Assembly: GCA_947646735.1 (NCBI GenBank)
Contig: CANTFK010000666.1
Span: 62,001-126,000 of the forward strand
Length of the DNA: 64,000 nt
Direction of reading: 5' to 3'
Source: Peronospora farinosa
Taxonomy: Eukaryota > Oomycota > Peronosporomycetes > Peronosporales > Peronosporaceae
In this document: positions 1 through 12,198 of the stretch, piece after piece
Layout of the letters: every line of letters starts with the position of its first letter
Position numbering within the stretch: position 1 is the first letter of the stretch
Made by a program: the position numbers and the translations under genes
Notes under the pieces: generated by a model
Told to the model about the DNA's origin: nothing
What the model saw: the letters and a program-made list of their open reading frames with translations, nothing else
Databases searched by the model: none

Positions 1-234
1 TTGAAAACCAGGCAACGTTTACGACTTGTTGCAAATGTATTGTATCAAGAGTATTCAAGTCTTTTTTCAAGTCAAAGGAACGCATGCGTAGAAATACTAA
101 ACGGAATCCATCTCGAAGGAAAAATATCGACGCTAAAGCCAATTCCAATCGAACCGAGACGGTTCCTGTCACATGAAGATGTACTTTTCGTAGCACAAAG
201 GAATTCGCACCAAAGGTTATTAAACGTTGTATAA
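1..234 (+). CDS. left-edge open frame, unrecognised
   Basis: An open frame runs in from the window edge and stops at TAA 232-234. It encodes up to 77 residues, basic and without any motif I recognise. The first codon is TTG, so if this is real it is the end of a longer gene or exon starting outside the window. No homologue is evident elsewhere in the window. It could equally be a chance frame. Confidence 0.15.
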   Translation: MKTRQRLRLVANVLYQEYSSLFSSQRNACVEILNGIHLEGKISTLKPIPIEPRRFLSHEDVLFVAQRNSHQRLLNVV

Positions 235-1792
235 ATCGATAGATACCGCCACGTACGGCTTGAGATAGCACGATATTAACGGAGCTCATGACTTGGCTCG
301 TGTGGCTTATCTTCGTGCAACGTAAAGGACTATTGTCCGCAACATAAGAACGACGCGAGACGTTTTTTATTATAAATTACCAGTAGTTTTTGATCAGACG
401 AAGAAAAGACGGCGGTACCCCCCTAGAATACGGAGGGATTGAGACATGCACGTACCCATCCATGAGCTCATAGGTGGGATAGTACGTCATGGCTTTTGAT
501 ATGCAACAAAGCACGATAATGACCTTTGTTCATTATCATGATACTTCCATATGACGTTATGGAGATGTCGTCTTCTAAAATATATCTGAGCAACTGCATT
601 TTTTGTGGTATCACATGACAAAGGTACCTGCAGTTGCCAAGCAATAGCTGATCGATCGATCGTCTTGAACAAACGACATTTCCTGGCCCAACGATAAAGT
701 TGACGAGGAGGTAGCAAACCGACGAAAATGTGGTCGTATTGTAGCAATTTTGAGACACAACATGACAGCAGCCTTGCGTCGAAAGAATTTATCCTGTTAT
801 AGCCGAGGAGTGGTTGGGATATACCCACGAGGAAGAGAGGACAGAAGGATGCGCAAATTTCTTAAAGTCTACGGGAATCTCTTTACATGTACGTCTCAGC
901 TATTGATAATCCGAATACACGTACTGCATCTGTTCACTGCACGTAGAATATGAACGAGATCAGCGTTTGATGTTTGCTGTGCGACCGTAAATAGAGATTC
1001 TGTTATCGGTTTGATAACTGCATTCTCTTCGTCATCTTCATTTACGTTTCGATACAAGTTATGCATGTGACCTTTCTGTTCTGCTCTCTTTCATAGTGAT
1101 AGAAGCTCAAACTCTCCATTAGGACACGACCCAGCTCAACGCAAGCACTAGCTGCTTACATTAAGTACGCGTCTTTGATTCAATACTGTTGATACTAACA
1201 TTGGAGGGTAGTGACAACCAGTCTTGGTCAATGACTTCATGTATTTTCATACGAAAGGGATACTGTGTAAATAAAAATTTCATGGCATGTACCACTTACT
1301 GGCTTGCTAAAAACTGGAATGATAATGACTCGGACGTTTACGGTCTCGTCATTATTTGCTTGAATGGTATAGAAAAGGTAGCTAAGTTCCCATATGGCTC
1401 AACTCCCGTCGTGTCTTTATTGTATTATATTAAGACTGTACTATATTTACTATATAATATATATGTATTGGTAGTACAAGCACTTCCATGGTTGTCAGTC
1501 AACCCTTCAGTTACGACACGAGCAGTCGATAAAGCTCTTGTTTGACAAAAACACATGTTGTCTGGTAAATGTAGTGCGTAATCTGTACGATATCAACGTA
1601 GCGGCTTTACGTGCCTAAAAAAATCATTCGGGGAATTTTTTTGTCTGTTTATGCCGAGAGAAGTAGCCATTTCAAATGGATACGCAACAACGTAGCACGC
1701 CGACGCATTAACAGCGACTATGATGCAGTCGCACTCCCACTAAACACTTGCTCCTGAGCAACTCGAAAAAATGCACAAACTGAATCTGTTAA
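235..1792. other. non-coding stretch, no gene seen
   Basis: Several short frames of 60-120 codons exist on both strands, but none shows a domain, signal peptide or compositional sign of coding. The longest (+, 1189-1545) is rich in Tyr/Leu/Val translated from AT-rich DNA and looks like chance. I see no repeat copies of this stretch elsewhere in the window. Confidence 0.4.
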
Positions 1793-2263
1793 ATGAGAAT
1801 TTTTAGTAGTTGCGAAGGACATGTACGTCTGGCGATTGAACTGGATCGGACAATACTCGATTTGGACGCCACATTGGGATGGGCTAGAAATATGTTAAAG
1901 AAGATGAGCTACGCAGCTGTTCAGGAGACTGCCACAGCTCACATCGATGCAGCCACAGGTCCCACCGATTCCCGTACGTATCGAGTCAGATTTGTAGATA
2001 CTTTTGGATACGTGACCATAGTCTCTGTTGTGTTCGATACTACTACTACAGCTACAAATCCGCATATGTTCTTGCGTCGCTTCTACGGGAAAGCTAAAAT
2101 GAAGGGCACTTCCTTCAAGATGCACCTACGTGAAATAAAGGCGACCACTTCCCAATTCGCGCCTTCGAGCAACAACGGTCAAGAGACGAAGACCTTCAAA
2201 GAGCCGGTCAACCGGCCCCTCCGACCAGGGCGGGAAGTCCCTCCAACGGGAGGCCCAGGATAA
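1793..2263 (+). CDS. hypothetical protein, 156 codons
   Basis: This is a continuous frame from ATG 1793 to TAA 2261-2263. The first ~130 residues have mixed composition with a plausible beta-rich stretch (RVRFVDTFGYVTIVSVVF). The last ~25 are Pro/Gly/Arg rich where the frame enters a GC-rich tract. No signal peptide or known motif is visible. It may be an effector-like or transposon-derived fragment; no function can be assigned. Confidence 0.22.
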   Translation: MRIFSSCEGHVRLAIELDRTILDLDATLGWARNMLKKMSYAAVQETATAHIDAATGPTDSRTYRVRFVDTFGYVTIVSVVFDTTTTATNPHMFLRRFYGKAKMKGTSFKMHLREIKATTSQFAPSSNNGQETKTFKEPVNRPLRPGREVPPTGGPG

Positions 2264-2963
2264 GAGGGGGAGGTTTTCCCTCTGCTGCGTGCGCTATGGG
2301 GGGCAAGCGCAGCGTGCGAACCGTAAGGGGAGCACCTGCCTGTTACCCCCGAGGGGAGAGGATCGATGACCGCGGTTATCATTCCCTCTTTCCCCAATAG
2401 TTCCTGCTATTCTACGTCAGCCTTCAAGCCGCCGATTCGATCGCCGAGCGCGAATCTCGGTCCCACGAAGTGAACTTGCCAAGAACGTGACTTGATCGGC
2501 CCCGTCCAGGTGCATCAGCGGTCGATCGGGACTGATCGGTGTGGTGCCCGGCGCTTGTTGCGATCATTGAGCCACTGTTTACACCTCGGGCTGGATACCC
2601 GATTCCACGTGCCCTTTTCGGAGTGTCCCCTGTGACGCCCGACGTCTCGAGCCAGCAGATTGAGACAGCGAGGCGAAGAATGACGAAGTCCTGGTAGAAG
2701 CACTCCAGACATCTTACCAATCCTTAATGTTTGAAATAGACGGTCTGTTCTTCTCTTCTTCTCTCTGAAATAAAGGCGATTGATCGATAGAAGATACAGA
2801 AAAACTTGGCTGATAGCTAGCTTGTAAGAAAAACGGTGATTCCCATTACGACCTAACTGATAGCTTCCAAGGGTATCACTTTAGGCAAGTTCTTGACGCG
2901 ACAAATGCTCACTTGTGGCCACTCCTCACTTTCAGTTTTACTCTCCAATACCCAAGTCCAGAC
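2264..2963. other. GC-rich stretch followed by effector 5' region
   Basis: Positions ~2,150-2,700 are clearly more GC-rich than the surroundings, with runs such as GGGGGGAG and CCCCCGAGGGG. That fits an old transposon fragment, but I cannot name a family. From ~2,720 the composition returns to AT-rich. This part would hold the promoter and leader of the effector gene that starts at 2,964. No clear gene is present. Confidence 0.3.
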
Positions 2964-3539
2964 ATGCGTCTATCGCTTCTTCTACTCAATCCAATAGTGC
3001 TCACTTACCTCGCAGAATGCAGTGCACGATCGACCGATACAAGCTCAAACCAACGTCTGAGACAAAGTGTTGATGCTGTGAATGTCCATAGCGAAGGAAA
3101 TGTTAAAGGTCAGATGTTTTTGCGTATGCTACAAGCAAAATCTGTGGAAAAAGAGAGCGACGACGAAGAAGATTCAACGGAAGAGCGAGCCGGGGGCTTA
3201 CCGATAGAGATACGTAATGCTTTAGAACAAGGACATGCGAGTGACGAGGTTATGGCGAAAGCTTTAAAAAAATGGTTTGGCATGGCGGACGTGGATCAGG
3301 ACATGCAAGATTTTAAGACTTTTACGCCAAAACAAATGAAACTGCTCGATGAAGTGTATGAAAATTGGGCGGAAGCGGGCATTACACCAAAAGAAATTAC
3401 CGACACGTTGTTGAGGCACGGACACCAAGGTTACAAATTTGATACGGTAATAGATGGATATTTAAAATACTTGACAGCAAAGGATATAGCCAAGTTTAGG
3501 GTTGAACGTATAGCCAAGGCTGCTGCTGGACCGCAGTGA
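2964..3539 (+). CDS. QXLR-EER secreted effector candidate with WY-like fold
   Basis: This encodes a predicted secreted host-targeted effector of 191 residues. I chose ATG 2964 over an in-frame GTG/ATG 51 nt upstream because the residues after it form a classical signal peptide (MRLSLLLL...LAECSA, cleavage near residue 21). QRLR at residues 30-33 is the Q-for-R variant of RXLR described in downy mildews, and an acidic stretch ending in EER follows at 73-75. The C-terminal half is helical, with W104, W135, Y132 and Y166/Y169 placed as in WY-domain effectors (a W-containing helix followed by a G-I-T-P turn, then Y..YL). The frame is intact and single copy in this window. It sits upstream of ROD copy A with no operon-like link. 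Effector class is well supported; target is unknown. Confidence 0.85.
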   Translation: MRLSLLLLNPIVLTYLAECSARSTDTSSNQRLRQSVDAVNVHSEGNVKGQMFLRMLQAKSVEKESDDEEDSTEERAGGLPIEIRNALEQGHASDEVMAKALKKWFGMADVDQDMQDFKTFTPKQMKLLDEVYENWAEAGITPKEITDTLLRHGHQGYKFDTVIDGYLKYLTAKDIAKFRVERIAKAAAGPQ

Positions 3540-3879
3540 CAAGTCATGTCTCTAGTAAGTATCGTTTGTATCTTTTTAAAGTGAAGTTGGATAAATACTT
3601 GCGACTTGACAAAGGACATTTTGACGCACAGAATCAGATTTATGCTCATGACGTCTTTTTAGTCTTTTACATAATGAGTCACATTTTTATATACATCATC
3701 TATTTGGCGTAAGTTCGTTTTATTATTCTATTGCATAGGTTTTTACCTTTTTGAGCCCATTTTCTCAAAATTCACCAAAAGGGCGTCGTCGTTCCAGTTC
3801 GTGTTCCTTATGACGGTACGTTCACATGATTCTCACGTCTCTTTAAGCAATACTAACCTCTTCCTCTATATATCAGGAG
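3540..3879. other. intergenic, no gene seen
   Basis: This AT-rich spacer lies between the effector stop and the first ROD-like coding homology. It contains no frame with recognisable features. It probably holds the effector 3' end and the remains of a ROD intron or leader. Confidence 0.35.
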
Positions 3880-6800
3880 AAAGATAAAGATCAGGAGAAG
3901 AATATCGTGAAAGAAAACATGCAATCCACAGCGTCTCTGTTGTGTGAGATTCCATTAAAAAAAGGTCCTAAATCCTTCGAACAAGCTCTCAAACATCCAA
4001 TTCCAGACCAAATGAGCCCGTGGATCGCTATTCCCGGGCCTACAAGTGCAATAATAGTAAATAACAGGACACAGGTGGAGATTGTAGACGTCTCTGAGCC
4101 TGAGGAGACGAGAAATAAGGACCAACAGATGGTTCACATGACGCTCCAAGTGCTGACGATCGCACTTAGTGCTTGTAAAGAGTCTGTGGAAATTGCAGAT
4201 GCAGCAGGTATCTTGTCTCTCTATAAGATATATGGGACTCTTTCGTTTGGACACTCTGTGGTGTGTACAAATGGCTCGGAGAGGTATAAAATACGGTTTT
4301 GAAGGATGTGATTTTGCTGTGTATTTTTGTGACGTTTTAAGTGCGTTAGTGTGCTTTGTATCAAGTTGCAACGTCCGAGGAATAGATCGGTTTACACGAC
4401 GCGCAGGATCTAGTGGTGGTGACGTCGTTGGGAGATATAGTCGAAAGGATCGACGAGGAATTTAGGTGCGTGGAGTTTGGCTCGATATACGACAAGTTAC
4501 GAACTTGACAATTGTTGTATGATTAGCGAGTATCGATGTGTGGTTCTTGGTTGGCTCCTATCGATGCGATGGCATTTGATGGAATTCATTGTTTGCTGGT
4601 GCTTCTTTCCAAGGGAAAACGTTCGTGATGCAATACAAAGCAAACGATTTAGTCTATATACTGGACCTTAGCTTACTTGCACGTGCGATACAATGGCAAG
4701 TGGATTGGCGTGACCTGACGGAGTTGTTTGAGGCAGACGTTGTCGGGGTATTGACTTTTGCCGTTCTTTAGCTTGTCTTGGTGGAGAGGACGAGCAGAAT
4801 ACTCCTTTGCTTGCTTGTAGCGCGCGTTTCGGAAGATGGGAGGCCGTCAAGCCCATTACTACATCTGATTGAAATGTAACATCTTGAACAGGTGGCTCTG
4901 GCAATTCTTGCGTGGTGTCACTTTGGAGTCGTTGAAGTATCTTGGGACCCAATCAGTATGCACTATCGTGGCATGTTTTGCAGGTGCTGGAGATACAAAT
5001 TTTTCTCAAGCGATTGCGGCATGTCGAACTCATCGCGAAGTTTCCATGAGATGCTGACAAATGATGGTGATGTTACGACAAATGAAGCTGACGAAAGCTT
5101 TGCAAGTGAAGTGAGCAATAATGAGGATATTGTTTCGATAGCTAAATCGCTTGTGGGCACCCCGATTTCTTCTCTCCTGCGCGAGCCGTTCATCAAAAAG
5201 TATCGAACCATGCTTCACGCATGCACTAACAGCATTGGGAATAGTGACGATGAATCTCGTGCAGTTTTTAAAAATGTGCTTGGAGTAGCGGCAAGTATTC
5301 GGAAAATTACGAGCTCGTCGCAGAGTTCATTATCTCTTTCAGCGTGTTTACTGGGATGGTGCGACGAACCAGCGAGTTGTCGTACAAATGGACGACATTC
5401 AGCTGCTGCGTAGCTTAACTGCGACTGAAGCAGAAGGGGGAGGAGATACGCTTCGCAAAACGTGGCACTTACTTTACGATGCCTATGCTTCACAGTTTGA
5501 AAGAATCTGTCAAGTTGAGGCCGATTACGGACTTCTTCTTTCCTGTCAGTCCTGCGTGATCCCGAGAAACGCGAAATGAAGCTGAAGCAATTGATGAAAC
5601 CAAAGATGATGTTTGGCGAGGGCCATGATGATGCTGAAACTACACGTAGCATTTCAAATATCTCCAATACTTCACTTGTCAAGAAACCGAAAAGGTAAAA
5701 AGTGTACCGGAGTATCAAGTGAACATCGTTTACCAGTTGCTGCAAAAAGTCAGCAGAAACATGAGAATGGCTGCTCTCAGCCGTTAGATTATGCATGTCA
5801 CAGATTGCAGCAAGATGATGGAAAGACTCGACTCATATTTGATGTGAATCGATTTGCATTGGTAGTGAGCATCGACTCGAGGATATGCAATTCTCTTATC
5901 ACCCAGTGCGCTACGCAGAACGATTTTGTTCTTGCAAGCTGCTCGCTTCTCTCGAGAATTGTTTTCTAGAAGATTGAACGCACGTATCGACCCTTGGAAC
6001 TCAGCAGCAAGTGTATCAGCACAACCTGACATTTTAGGCCCCGCCGAAGCTCTCAAAATGATGGCAATATCGCTTTCATTTTACACGTTAAGACATGCGA
6101 AAGAAATTTACGATATCCTTGTTGCCCGAAACCATCAGCTTTCGTCAACGTGAGTTGCTCAAGTGCAAGCACCGATGTACACGATGAGACTGCTAAAGTA
6201 TGCACTCTGCGTGTGTGAAAAGGAGTCTTTTGATGAGACGTTGGTTCTTGTTAAAATGTCGATGCTCGTTAACAAGGTCCTTCAATTTACACAGCACAGC
6301 ATCTTATCATCGAAGAGTAGTGCACCATTGTGTATCCTGTATTCCCGTTGGTACCGGGGAGATGCCTGCGCCTTGCCCGGCTACGAAACAATGAAGCTTG
6401 CTAGCAGGTTTGCAATTGCTGAACACAAGAACCTCCGTCAAGAAGTCAAAGCAAGAAACACGATTGCATTGAAGCTTATATATCGTTTCTCGTTGAACAA
6501 CGAGTAGACCCTGCTGAGCCTCCAAGTACTTTTGTCAATGCACGATCTACCTGAAGACGCAGCAAGTGTTGTAAATACACAGATGGAGAAGCTTTTATCT
6601 ACTGTCTTGCATTCGCAAGAGATTGACAACTACATGGTGCTGGGGTACACTAATCTATCGTCACTTCGTTTTGATACTTACTGCGGCATGACTAACTGTC
6701 CTGTATTCTGTGCAGGTTAATGCGGTCCATGCAGCACGAGGACGCGTGTCACGCGTTTCGGAGACAACTTTCTCGCGAACATGTGACGGAAGATTATAAC

Positions 6801-8544
6801 TGTTTCCAGCAGTAGCTTGTATTGGTGCTGATGCGGCTCGGGCTTGGCAGCAGATAGCGTTTTTGCATCAGTGTGTGGAACTGGAGGGGAATGCAAGATG
6901 GTGGCATTACCTTTAGTTGCTTGGAATCGAGTCTAGTTTCAAGGCTTTTCAAAGCGAAAGTCGTGACATGCAGTACATTCGCCGCCTCGTACCAAAGTAG
7001 ATCACCCGAAGCAATTTCGATTGATTTACTGTTCTGGAGTTTACTCGTCAATACCAGATTGAAGACAGCTCTTCCTCTCTAGCTTACGCGAAAGCTCTTG
7101 TATTGAAAGAGTTTGCTGGTTCTAACCTCGAGTACCAAGACAAGATTGCTAGCGTTGTAGACGATATCCACGAGAAGCATTTGGTGAAGTTGTTACTATA
7201 ACAGCAGTCCCAAAGTTTCTGGCCAAGATTATGATAGGCTGCTATTTATTTTTCGGCTGTTGCTCGAAAACACATCATACCCTGAGCAAGAAAAGGTGGA
7301 GAGAAATATGGCGGTTTTGCGTAACCTGAAAGCATTTGCTGCTTTTCAAAAACAAGGAGATTTGAACAACAACAACATGTCAAATCAAGTATCGAACGAC
7401 GAAGCTAGTGCGTCGATTCAGGATGACAAGGTAGACGCCAGCGTGATTTCGTTTCATGATCTGATCGCAGCACCTCGAGTAATATTGGCAATGTTGGCGA
7501 GCAAAGAGAACTTTAATGCGTTGGTTGGGCTTGCTGAATCTCTTGGACTGAAGTTGGATGAGCTGCAAATCCTGTTGCTGAAGAATATGATTACTGCAAA
7601 CATGCAGTAAAACTCTTCAAAGAATAGCAACATAAACACCAGTGTCGCCCCACTTGGTGCGTTTGAAGGCATCTTAAGATGTTTGAGTGATGCGGAAAGC
7701 CGGGCGACTGCTGCTGAGTGGCTCGCTGAGCGCATTCCACTGGGTGAAGAAGCGTGAAAAGCACTGGAATTTGCTCTGAATGCTGCTGTGACAGGCTAAA
7801 AGGATGTGAGGACCCATCAAGGACATGAAGCACTGGCAAGATTAGAAGACACATTGTACGAGCCAAAGTGGGGTTGCTCCTTCAAAATGTAACATTACAG
7901 ACATCAAGTTCATGTGAAGTCAAAGATGACAGGAACTAAACAAATTAGCTGCTAACACTGTTGTCACATCCCAAGAAGCTTTTATTGGAATTATATCGAC
8001 GATACGCGCTGCGGTTTTCTACTCACAGCAGTGAAATGCTTGACGTGGTGACTAATGGTATTGAAGAACTACTTTAGCTACCGCAAACAAAGCTTCGGCT
8101 TGAATTAACTCACGAGTGGCTTGTAAAAGACGCTGTTCATGTCGGCAAAGCACCTCAAGCCAAGATACCCAAGAAGATTTGTTTGAGTTTCTTGAAGATG
8201 AAGAACTGCATCGAGCTGACGAAGACTTCGTGAAAAGGATAGTTTATTTGGTGAACGCTTATGTTAAGGCTGGCGACTCATTTGGCGACCAAATATGCAG
8301 CTATCCCGTCAGTTTTGCAAAAGAGTCGCGACCGCAGGCTGATGTCATATTTCGAGCAAAGATGAGAGCTCTACGTACGCGTAATCTTGAAAGTAGGTCA
8401 GCTATGTGAAGCAGCTGTCGAGCGATGCGTTACGACCACACATGACATCGAGAACTCCAACGTTGCTGTCAAGGAACTACTGGACTACACGAAGCGGTGC
8501 ACACATATGGTAACGTTTGAAGAACACCGGGTGCCGTGTGACAT
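3880..8544 (+). pseudogene. ROD/KNTC1-like kinetochore protein, decayed copy A
   Basis: ROD/KNTC1 is the large scaffold of the Rod-Zw10-Zwilch spindle-checkpoint complex. Copy A is the only one retaining the N-terminal region (3,880-5,400); the middle of the gene is deleted at about 5,490. Coding pieces then follow in order with many frameshifts and stops: 5,500-5,990, 6,160-6,720, 6,870-7,090, 7,260-7,610, 7,640-7,890 and 8,120-8,540. The family call rests on patterns I recall from animal KNTC1 and see across copies A-D: a block with G-x-x-x-A-x-x-x-W-x-R-Y followed by LPVSLP and S-E-V-I-P; an I-R-E-L-x-x-L block with later LLVDAYSDL; and an acidic LFEFLEDEELHRAD block near the C-terminus. 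The C-terminus is missing: at ~8,545 the sequence switches to unrelated coding remnants, exactly as in copy C. Confidence 0.65.
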
Positions 8545-9980
8545 GACAAACACCTTGCTGCTAATGCCAAGTCGAATGCTTTTCGATTTGTACCCGCTGC
8601 CAGGACAAGCTGGCGAAAAAGTGTATACGCGAGATCTGTTTGGACATTCTTCTTCCGATACCGCGTGATCCGAATCGAATGCTATAGGCGGGTGCTCCTG
8701 TTTCGCTTATCATGATAACTGCAAGCTCAATGGAAAACTTGATTTTGGCTGGAAACGATGTTACCGTGTCTAAACACGTCGTACCGTGGTCTGGCCCAAT
8801 ATTTGCTGGCCATGAACCTTCCTCACCATATCCATCAGTTTGAAAGAGTTCTAGTAATACGCTCGGCCTTCGCTTTCGGGAAGGCACCACACGTGATCTG
8901 AGCAACAAGAAGGAAAGAAAACGAATGATGCATCGGCAAGCAGGACTTACATCCTGATTACGAAAGCTCGTTGCTTAAATGCTTTGTTGGGTATTCATCA
9001 GCGAGTTTGGAAAGCTCTTGTTTTGTGACAAGCCCCATTGTTAGAGTGAGCAGCTTAATAATGCGATGAACGAGCTCTGCACTCAGTACCAACTCGAGAA
9101 CTTCGCCCCATCTCCATCACGAGGAAACACTTCGTCCTCTGGGATTGGAGCTGTGAATGGAGCTCTCACGATGCAACGTATATTGATACAATGACGCTGC
9201 TTCTCGAAGACAGTGCGCTGCCTCCTGCAATGCAAGCTAATTCAATGCAGCGCGACGGTGTGACACGCTCAACGCTTGCCAAAGCCCGCGACAACCCATT
9301 ACGGTGTGCGCAAGCTTTGTTGAATTAATTTCGAACCTGGCAGGACTAGCAAGAAGATGCGAGATCTTCGATGCTCAAAAAGCTGATCGTGCCCACCTGC
9401 GTATAGCAAAGCACGACGTTATATTTGCGACAGTAAGTGCCACGCTCATGAGTGGATGCCACTGGAAGGAGTTCGACCGCATGGTGACGATCTGTGCCAG
9501 GCGCTGCTTTGTTGGAAGAGTAAAGACTTTACCATCGTGGAAGTCGAACAACCAGATTCCAGTGTGAGTCTCCGCTACCGCGCAAGATGGTGCTTGTCTT
9601 GGGTCGAGGTGAGCAAAAGGGACCCCCGTGGATGTGCTGCAGTTCGTTGCCGTGTGCATTGAAATCCCGTAGTTCGGCTTTGTGCGCTCACTCAATGTGC
9701 ATGTGAGTGAGAACGCTAGTAGACGCAGCAACAACTTATGTCTCGAGCTCTCGAGTCAACACGATGATAAATCTAAGGATGATCACGCTGAGCGATGGTG
9801 TTGCGACGAACGCTATGCAAGACAAGCATTAGCACTTGAGTAAGGATGTCATTAGCCACGCAGTAGCTGGCGTCAACAAACGGTGACATGACATTAGTCA
9901 GTACCAGGGTCACCGGCCATCTCATGCACGCTATCAGTCCCTTTTCCAGCTTATCAACAAGCAACGACCACGTTTGCACC
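8545..9980 (+). pseudogene. unidentified coding remnants, one SF1-helicase-like piece
   Basis: Downstream of truncated ROD copy A the + strand carries broken coding pieces in several frames. One, around 9,350-9,500, reads like the region before the Walker B motif of UPF1/Sen1-type superfamily 1 helicases (K-L-I-V-P, DVIFATVSATL, then EFDRMV). A separate piece at 8,545-8,860 (LFDLYPLPGQ, later PRDPNRML and GAPVSLIMITASS) is not one I can name. No piece is long enough to be functional. The block is repeated near-identically at 54,331-55,745. Confidence 0.35.
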
Positions 9981-10478
9981 CATCCTCGCCGTCTCTGAAC
10001 GAGAAGATGAAGAGATCGAATGCGTTGTCGATTTAAACCGAGTAATGCTCGGTGAAGAAAAGGAAAGCTATTCGACCCTATTGATTGATGATGGCTGAGA
10101 TCCTGAGCAGCATTGTTTTGTGCTGCTTCGCTTGTGAACGTACAGACAGTGCAAGACTTCTACCTTTGTCGGATACCTATGTCATCATCACGTGAAAAAC
10201 TTGTCGAAGCTTTATCAAATTAGCCACCATGATAGCTGCCGATCACATTGAGATGCCTAAGTTGCTTATAAGAGCGACTATGATGCAGTTGCTGCTTACT
10301 ATTTCATACAAAGTCGCCATTTTAGTGTCGGTGGTAAAAATTAATCTTTTTAACAAGTAATATAGCAAACAACAGATTTTATTGTGATTTATCCAAGAAC
10401 TGTCTACAAGTCTGAGTCAATACGCACGGGGATTTAATTGAGCTGTGGCTGCATCGATAAATGCCTTCCCAGCTTCAC
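9981..10478. other. no gene, downstream of RXLR gene
   Basis: This holds a short + strand open patch (about 9,975-10,100, acidic, translated E-D-E-E-I-E-C-V-V-D-L) with no continuation, then AT-rich DNA that probably contains the 3' end of the minus-strand effector transcript. It is duplicated almost without change at 55,747-56,244. Confidence 0.3.
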
Positions 10479-11039
10479 TCAAGATTCAGGCTTGGGTTCC
10501 ACATATTCTGGGGGCTTGAAGTCATGTGTTTCTTTCCATAACTTATACACTTTCAGCCACAGCGACTCTTTCCAGGATATTCCTTTAGGAACCCCATTTT
10601 CAAGATCTTTTATAGGGATTTCCAGCTCTAACGCAGTGTGAAGAAACTCAGGGTCGACACCAAACGTTACAAACCAATTCACAGCTTGTTCAATAGAGAT
10701 TTTATTATAAAATCTCCATTGTCCCATTATTTCATCAAAAACTGATTGGCGATTATCTAACCCTTCGCTTGTAGACACTGAAGGGGACTCCGTCTTAGCC
10801 TCAGGCAAGAGAAATTCCTTTGCCTCTTCCAAGCCCTTAAAATTATTCATCCTTTCTTCGATGACCGCGTCGGTCGCCTCGCGGTCTTTCACAGCTGAAC
10901 GAAGTGATCGCCCTTTGCTGATTTTAGCAACTTCATACACATTCTGGTATGAAGCTGTGGCGACTGTTGACTCCGATACAACACAGCTGCCAATACACAG
11001 CGACACTCCATGAAGCAGAATTGTCCAGCTGGTTCGCAT
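10479..11039 (-). CDS. RXLR-EER secreted effector candidate, copy 1
   Basis: A predicted secreted, host-translocated effector of 186 residues in an intact frame. The N-terminus (MRTSWTILLHGVSLCIG...) is a signal peptide with likely cleavage near residues 23-30. A canonical RSLR lies at residues 44-47 and EER at 61-63, the expected spacing. The mature C-terminal part (residues ~98-170) has W108, W122, W156, W161 and W168 in amphipathic helices, in keeping with W-motif effectors, though a full WY unit is not certain. The tail is Pro/Glu rich (PPEYVEPKPES). An apparently identical copy lies at 56,245-56,805 within duplicated block X'. Target unknown. Confidence 0.88.
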   Translation of the reverse strand: MRTSWTILLHGVSLCIGSCVVSESTVATASYQNVYEVAKISKGRSLRSAVKDREATDAVIEERMNNFKGLEEAKEFLLPEAKTESPSVSTSEGLDNRQSVFDEIMGQWRFYNKISIEQAVNWFVTFGVDPEFLHTALELEIPIKDLENGVPKGISWKESLWLKVYKLWKETHDFKPPEYVEPKPES

Positions 11040-12198
11040 GATGCTTGAGTTATTGTAGTGGTATGGGCGGTAGTGCTCAAATTGAGAAGTGAGAGACTGA
11101 CTACGTCTTCTTGTTGGTTATCTGCCTACCAATCATCACGCGCGTCCATGCAGCAACTAATAGTATGGCCTGTATCAGCCAGTAAGCAGGGCATCTCGAA
11201 CTTCAAGGATATTGTAAGGATTGTAAGAATACCTGAGATCACCATGTGATGACGGGACACGTCTGTACGACACCGTTCCTTGTTTGATATGACGAGTAGC
11301 AGCAAAAAAAGACTTGGGCGGTTCGTTCACAGATAGCAATCGCTTTAAACGGATGATATATATTGTTAATATGCTTATAAATCCGGCTTTCGTGAATGAG
11401 CTAATCAGTACATGGTAAGTTCGTGCCTCTAGCAAGTGTTTCCTGATTGCTTTGAGCACGTTTATGGAGCTAGAGAAATGCAATACGCATTTCTTTACTG
11501 CAAAGTCTGCTTCGCTCTGAATACGTAGCTGGTGCATAGTGTCGATCCGTAGACTATGCACTGTATATATGGTACAGTAGAAACAAGTTAAAGGGAGAGG
11601 TTCAGATTATCTCTTAACAGAAAGTTCGAGTATGGGCAAGATCTTTGGTTGAGTGATAGCCTCAGTCTTCTACCATAACGCGATCGTCCCCCTCCTCGCT
11701 TTTTCCTTCTGCTAACTCGATGCATCGGACGTCACGGGGGGGGGGGGGGTGCACTCTGTTGTGATAAAAGAGAGATTGCAACACACTCTTTTCGAAACAT
11801 GTGAGTAGGTCCGTTAACCAAGTCCGAGGTTAGTTTTATTGTTGTGCGCAGTCGTGACCGGATGACTGGGCTGGTCGCGCACCCGAATTTCAGGAAACAG
11901 TGGACGCTTTGATGGGAGCATTGTACCACTTATAGCGTCTAATCGAGCCATCATGAAGTAATCCCTGGCCTCTTCCACGGGGATCGACTTGCTATCAGAA
12001 ACGACATGCTGTGTCTAGTACAATCGAACCTGTCTAAATTAAACCTTTGTAGAATCATAACCTTCATAAATTAAATAGATGCATCGGTCCTGGGCAGCGG
12101 CTAGCTATTATTTTATACCAGTCTTAAATTATAAATCCTATATATTAATAGAACATTGACGTCTTTAGAGTATTAATACTGTACATGTATTTTTGTCA
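11040..12198. other. intergenic, contains a poly-G tract
   Basis: No convincing gene on either strand. It should contain the promoter of the minus-strand effector (11,040 onward). A homopolymer of 14 G at about 11,736-11,749 is 13 G in the duplicate block. The rest is AT-rich. The only sizeable frame (-, 11,175-11,561) has no features. Confidence 0.4.

Noticed and set aside
1189..1545. 118-codon frame on the plus strand
   Set aside because: AT-driven composition, no motif, no copies elsewhere; probably chance.
5215..5796. 193-codon minus-strand frame
   Set aside because: It lies antisense to recognisable ROD copy A coding pieces; a shadow.
9304..9567. Intact helicase gene
   Set aside because: Only a short helicase-like stretch is readable and it is surrounded by stops in both copies; kept as a low-confidence remnant.
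11175..11561. 128-codon minus-strand frame, duplicated at 56,941-57,327
   Set aside because: Duplication of the whole block explains its conservation; no signal peptide or domain is visible.
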